A DNA stretch of 42,326 bases from CAZPUI01 sp964415525. GTDB lineage: Bacteria; Acidobacteriota; Holophagae; Holophagales; Holophagaceae. Positions 41,261-42,326 of this stretch are shown here, one piece after another. Location of the stretch: positions 1 to 42,326 of the forward strand of contig CAYQAS010000025.1 of the NCBI GenBank assembly GCA_964415525.1. The letters are read 5' to 3'. The notes under the pieces are model-generated. The model was not told the DNA's origin. It saw nothing but the letters and a program-made list of their open reading frames with translations, and did no database searches. Position numbers and translations under genes: made by a program. Position 1 is the stretch's first letter; each line of letters starts with the position of its first letter.

Positions 41261-42004
41261 ATGCACCTCACTCCAGCCAGACTCCCGCTCGATGTGCTCC
41301 CGGGCTATGACCACTGGGGTCGGTTCTGGCCGCAACTGGTGGAGCTGCAGCAGCCCATCTGGATCTGGGGGCCTCCAGCGTCGGGTGTGAGTCTTGTGGC
41401 CCGGACGCTGGCAGACGCCCGTGGGGTGGCTTTCCTGGATGACGTGGATCAGCTCAATCCGGATTCCCTCGGGGACTGGGTGCACTCCCATCCCAAGGGC
41501 GTCGTGGGGGCCCACGAGGAGCCCGGGGAAGGCCTTCTGGACAGCGTGTTTTCCATCGTCCTGCCCAGTCTGGCGGATCAGCCGGACGCGCTGTCAGGAC
41601 TCCTGAAGGCGATGGCGCTGGCGGAAGGCATGGGCTTGCCACTGCCGCCCGCCCTCTCGAATCCCCCCTGTCCCTCCAACCTGCGCAGTGCCCACAACCG
41701 GGTGCTTCGGTGGAAGCTTCTGGGCCAGTTGCCGGAGGAGGCCGTTGCTCCCCAGGTGTTGCCTTTGGAGGAGGATTCCATTGCGACAAACCTCCACCTG
41801 CTGGAACGCCTGCTCCTGCACCGCGCCCTCCGCCGGTCCTACGGGAACCGCGTGGAAGCCGCTCGGCGCCTGGGGGTCAGCCGTCGCCAGCTCTACTTGC
41901 TGATCGAGCGGCACGGGGATCCGCTGCGGGCGGAGGCACCGATTTCCGAGGGGCCCAAGCGGCTTCTCAAGGCCCGATCGAGACAAAATTCCAGCCAGGG
42001 TTGA
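41261..42004 (+). CDS. Degenerate AAA+/Fis-type regulator (sigma-54 activator-like, lacks Walker A lysine)
   Basis: A 247-residue protein that looks like a reduced enhancer-binding protein. Residues 35-44 (WGPPASGVS) occupy the place of a Walker A motif, but the lysine of GKT/S is valine (Val43). VAFLDDVDQLN resembles a Walker B. The C-terminus (about 185-225) is a Fis-type helix-turn-helix: GNRVEAARRLGVSRRQLYLLIERHG. There is no GAFTGA loop to contact sigma-54 and no receiver domain. It cannot act as a conventional sigma-54 activator. It may bind DNA as an accessory regulator of the response regulator just downstream (35 bp). No clear ribosome binding site precedes the ATG. Confidence 0.7.
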   Translation: MHLTPARLPLDVLPGYDHWGRFWPQLVELQQPIWIWGPPASGVSLVARTLADARGVAFLDDVDQLNPDSLGDWVHSHPKGVVGAHEEPGEGLLDSVFSIVLPSLADQPDALSGLLKAMALAEGMGLPLPPALSNPPCPSNLRSAHNRVLRWKLLGQLPEEAVAPQVLPLEEDSIATNLHLLERLLLHRALRRSYGNRVEAARRLGVSRRQLYLLIERHGDPLRAEAPISEGPKRLLKARSRQNSSQG

Positions 42005-42039
42005 CCTTACCGATAAGCCCAGTCTAAGGACTGACGCGT

Positions 42040-42326
42040 ATGCCCAACCCTTTGCGAGTGCTGGTGGTGGATGACGATCCCGGAATGCGGGACGGCATGG
42101 CCCTGAGCTTGAAGCGCGCGGGTTTCGTCTGCGAGCAGGCGAGGTCTGGCGAGGACGCCCTGCGCATGACGCGTCCCGGCGCCTTCGATGCCGTGGTCAC
42201 GGACCTTCGCATGACCGGAATGGACGGCCTGCAGCTTACGGCCCGCCTGAAGGCCCTGGATCCCGGCTTGCCGGTGCTCCTGGTGACCGCCTTCGGCAGC
42301 CTGGACACGGCCCGGGAGGCCATGCG
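42040..42326 (+). CDS. NtrC-type response regulator (partial, receiver only)
   Basis: The receiver domain of a response regulator that continues past the right edge. The acidic cluster (Asp11-Asp13 in VLVVDDDPGM) and phosphoacceptor Asp55 in AVVTDLRMTGMDG are present, followed by LPVLLVTAFGSLDTAREAM. That sequence is typical of NtrC/AtoC-like regulators rather than OmpR types. An AAGGA precedes the ATG at 42040, with somewhat long spacing. An AAA+ sigma-54-interaction domain is expected downstream but cannot be seen. The adjacency of a P-loop-less Fis-type protein suggests a split or duplicated activator system. Confidence 0.85.
   Translation, partial: MPNPLRVLVVDDDPGMRDGMALSLKRAGFVCEQARSGEDALRMTRPGAFDAVVTDLRMTGMDGLQLTARLKALDPGLPVLLVTAFGSLDTAREAM

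Overview
This is a 42.3 kb piece of a GC-rich bacterial chromosome, densely packed with genes on both strands, with nearly all third codon positions G or C. The gene content fits a Gram-negative Acidobacteriota, most likely a Geothrix/Holophaga relative. The pointers are an ADOP-type duplicated permease, a DUF5916 barrel, a BNR/sortilin-like secreted propeller, multi-PAS hybrid kinases and outer-membrane proteins ending in aromatic residues. The taxonomic call is inference; there is no rRNA in the window. One tRNA is present, an initiator tRNA-fMet.

Layout. 1-5.5 kb: the start of a DegT-type aminotransferase, then an ADOP permease plus ATPase facing a divergent LytS/LytTR two-component pair. 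5.5-9.9 kb: a DUF5916 outer-membrane protein and a PAS-GAF hybrid kinase. 10-13.6 kb: a MarR-GNAT regulator whose start is out of frame by one base at a C9 run, hisS, an N-acetylmuramoyl-L-alanine amidase and a small antitoxin-like ORF. 13.8-17.3 kb: a four-gene operon encoding two ABC-2 exporters. 17.4-20.3 kb: a small outer-membrane protein with a terminator-like hairpin in its leader, a 181 bp inverted-repeat element, and an M1-type peptidase that has lost its zinc site. 20.4-26.3 kb: tRNA-fMet, a radical SAM protein, an S9 peptidase, RarD, an RtcB shortened by a large internal in-frame deletion, and Pcm. 26.3-28.8 kb: a YncE-propeller/phosphoesterase gene split by one in-frame stop. 28.9-32.5 kb: DinB (Pol IV) translationally coupled to a RecB-type nuclease/XPD-type helicase. 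32.6-38.3 kb: repeat sequences around a large hybrid kinase and MurJ. 38.3-42.3 kb: a BNR propeller, a DinB-superfamily protein, a degenerate sigma-54-activator-like regulator and the start of an NtrC-type response regulator.

The most unusual feature is a family of short non-coding inverted-repeat elements. A 385 bp copy (37876-38260) has perfect 21 bp ends, and a 40 bp solo end at 32718-32757 supplies the stop codon of the kinase next to it. The 181 bp element at 18161-18341 has different ends but shares an internal 38 bp hairpin with the 385 bp copy. The hairpin has a compensatory base-pair swap, so the structure appears to be under selection. The window is also rich in genes that look decayed or repurposed while their reading frames stay largely open: dead M1, deleted RtcB, stop-split phosphoesterase, P-loop-less activator and frame-slipped MarR.
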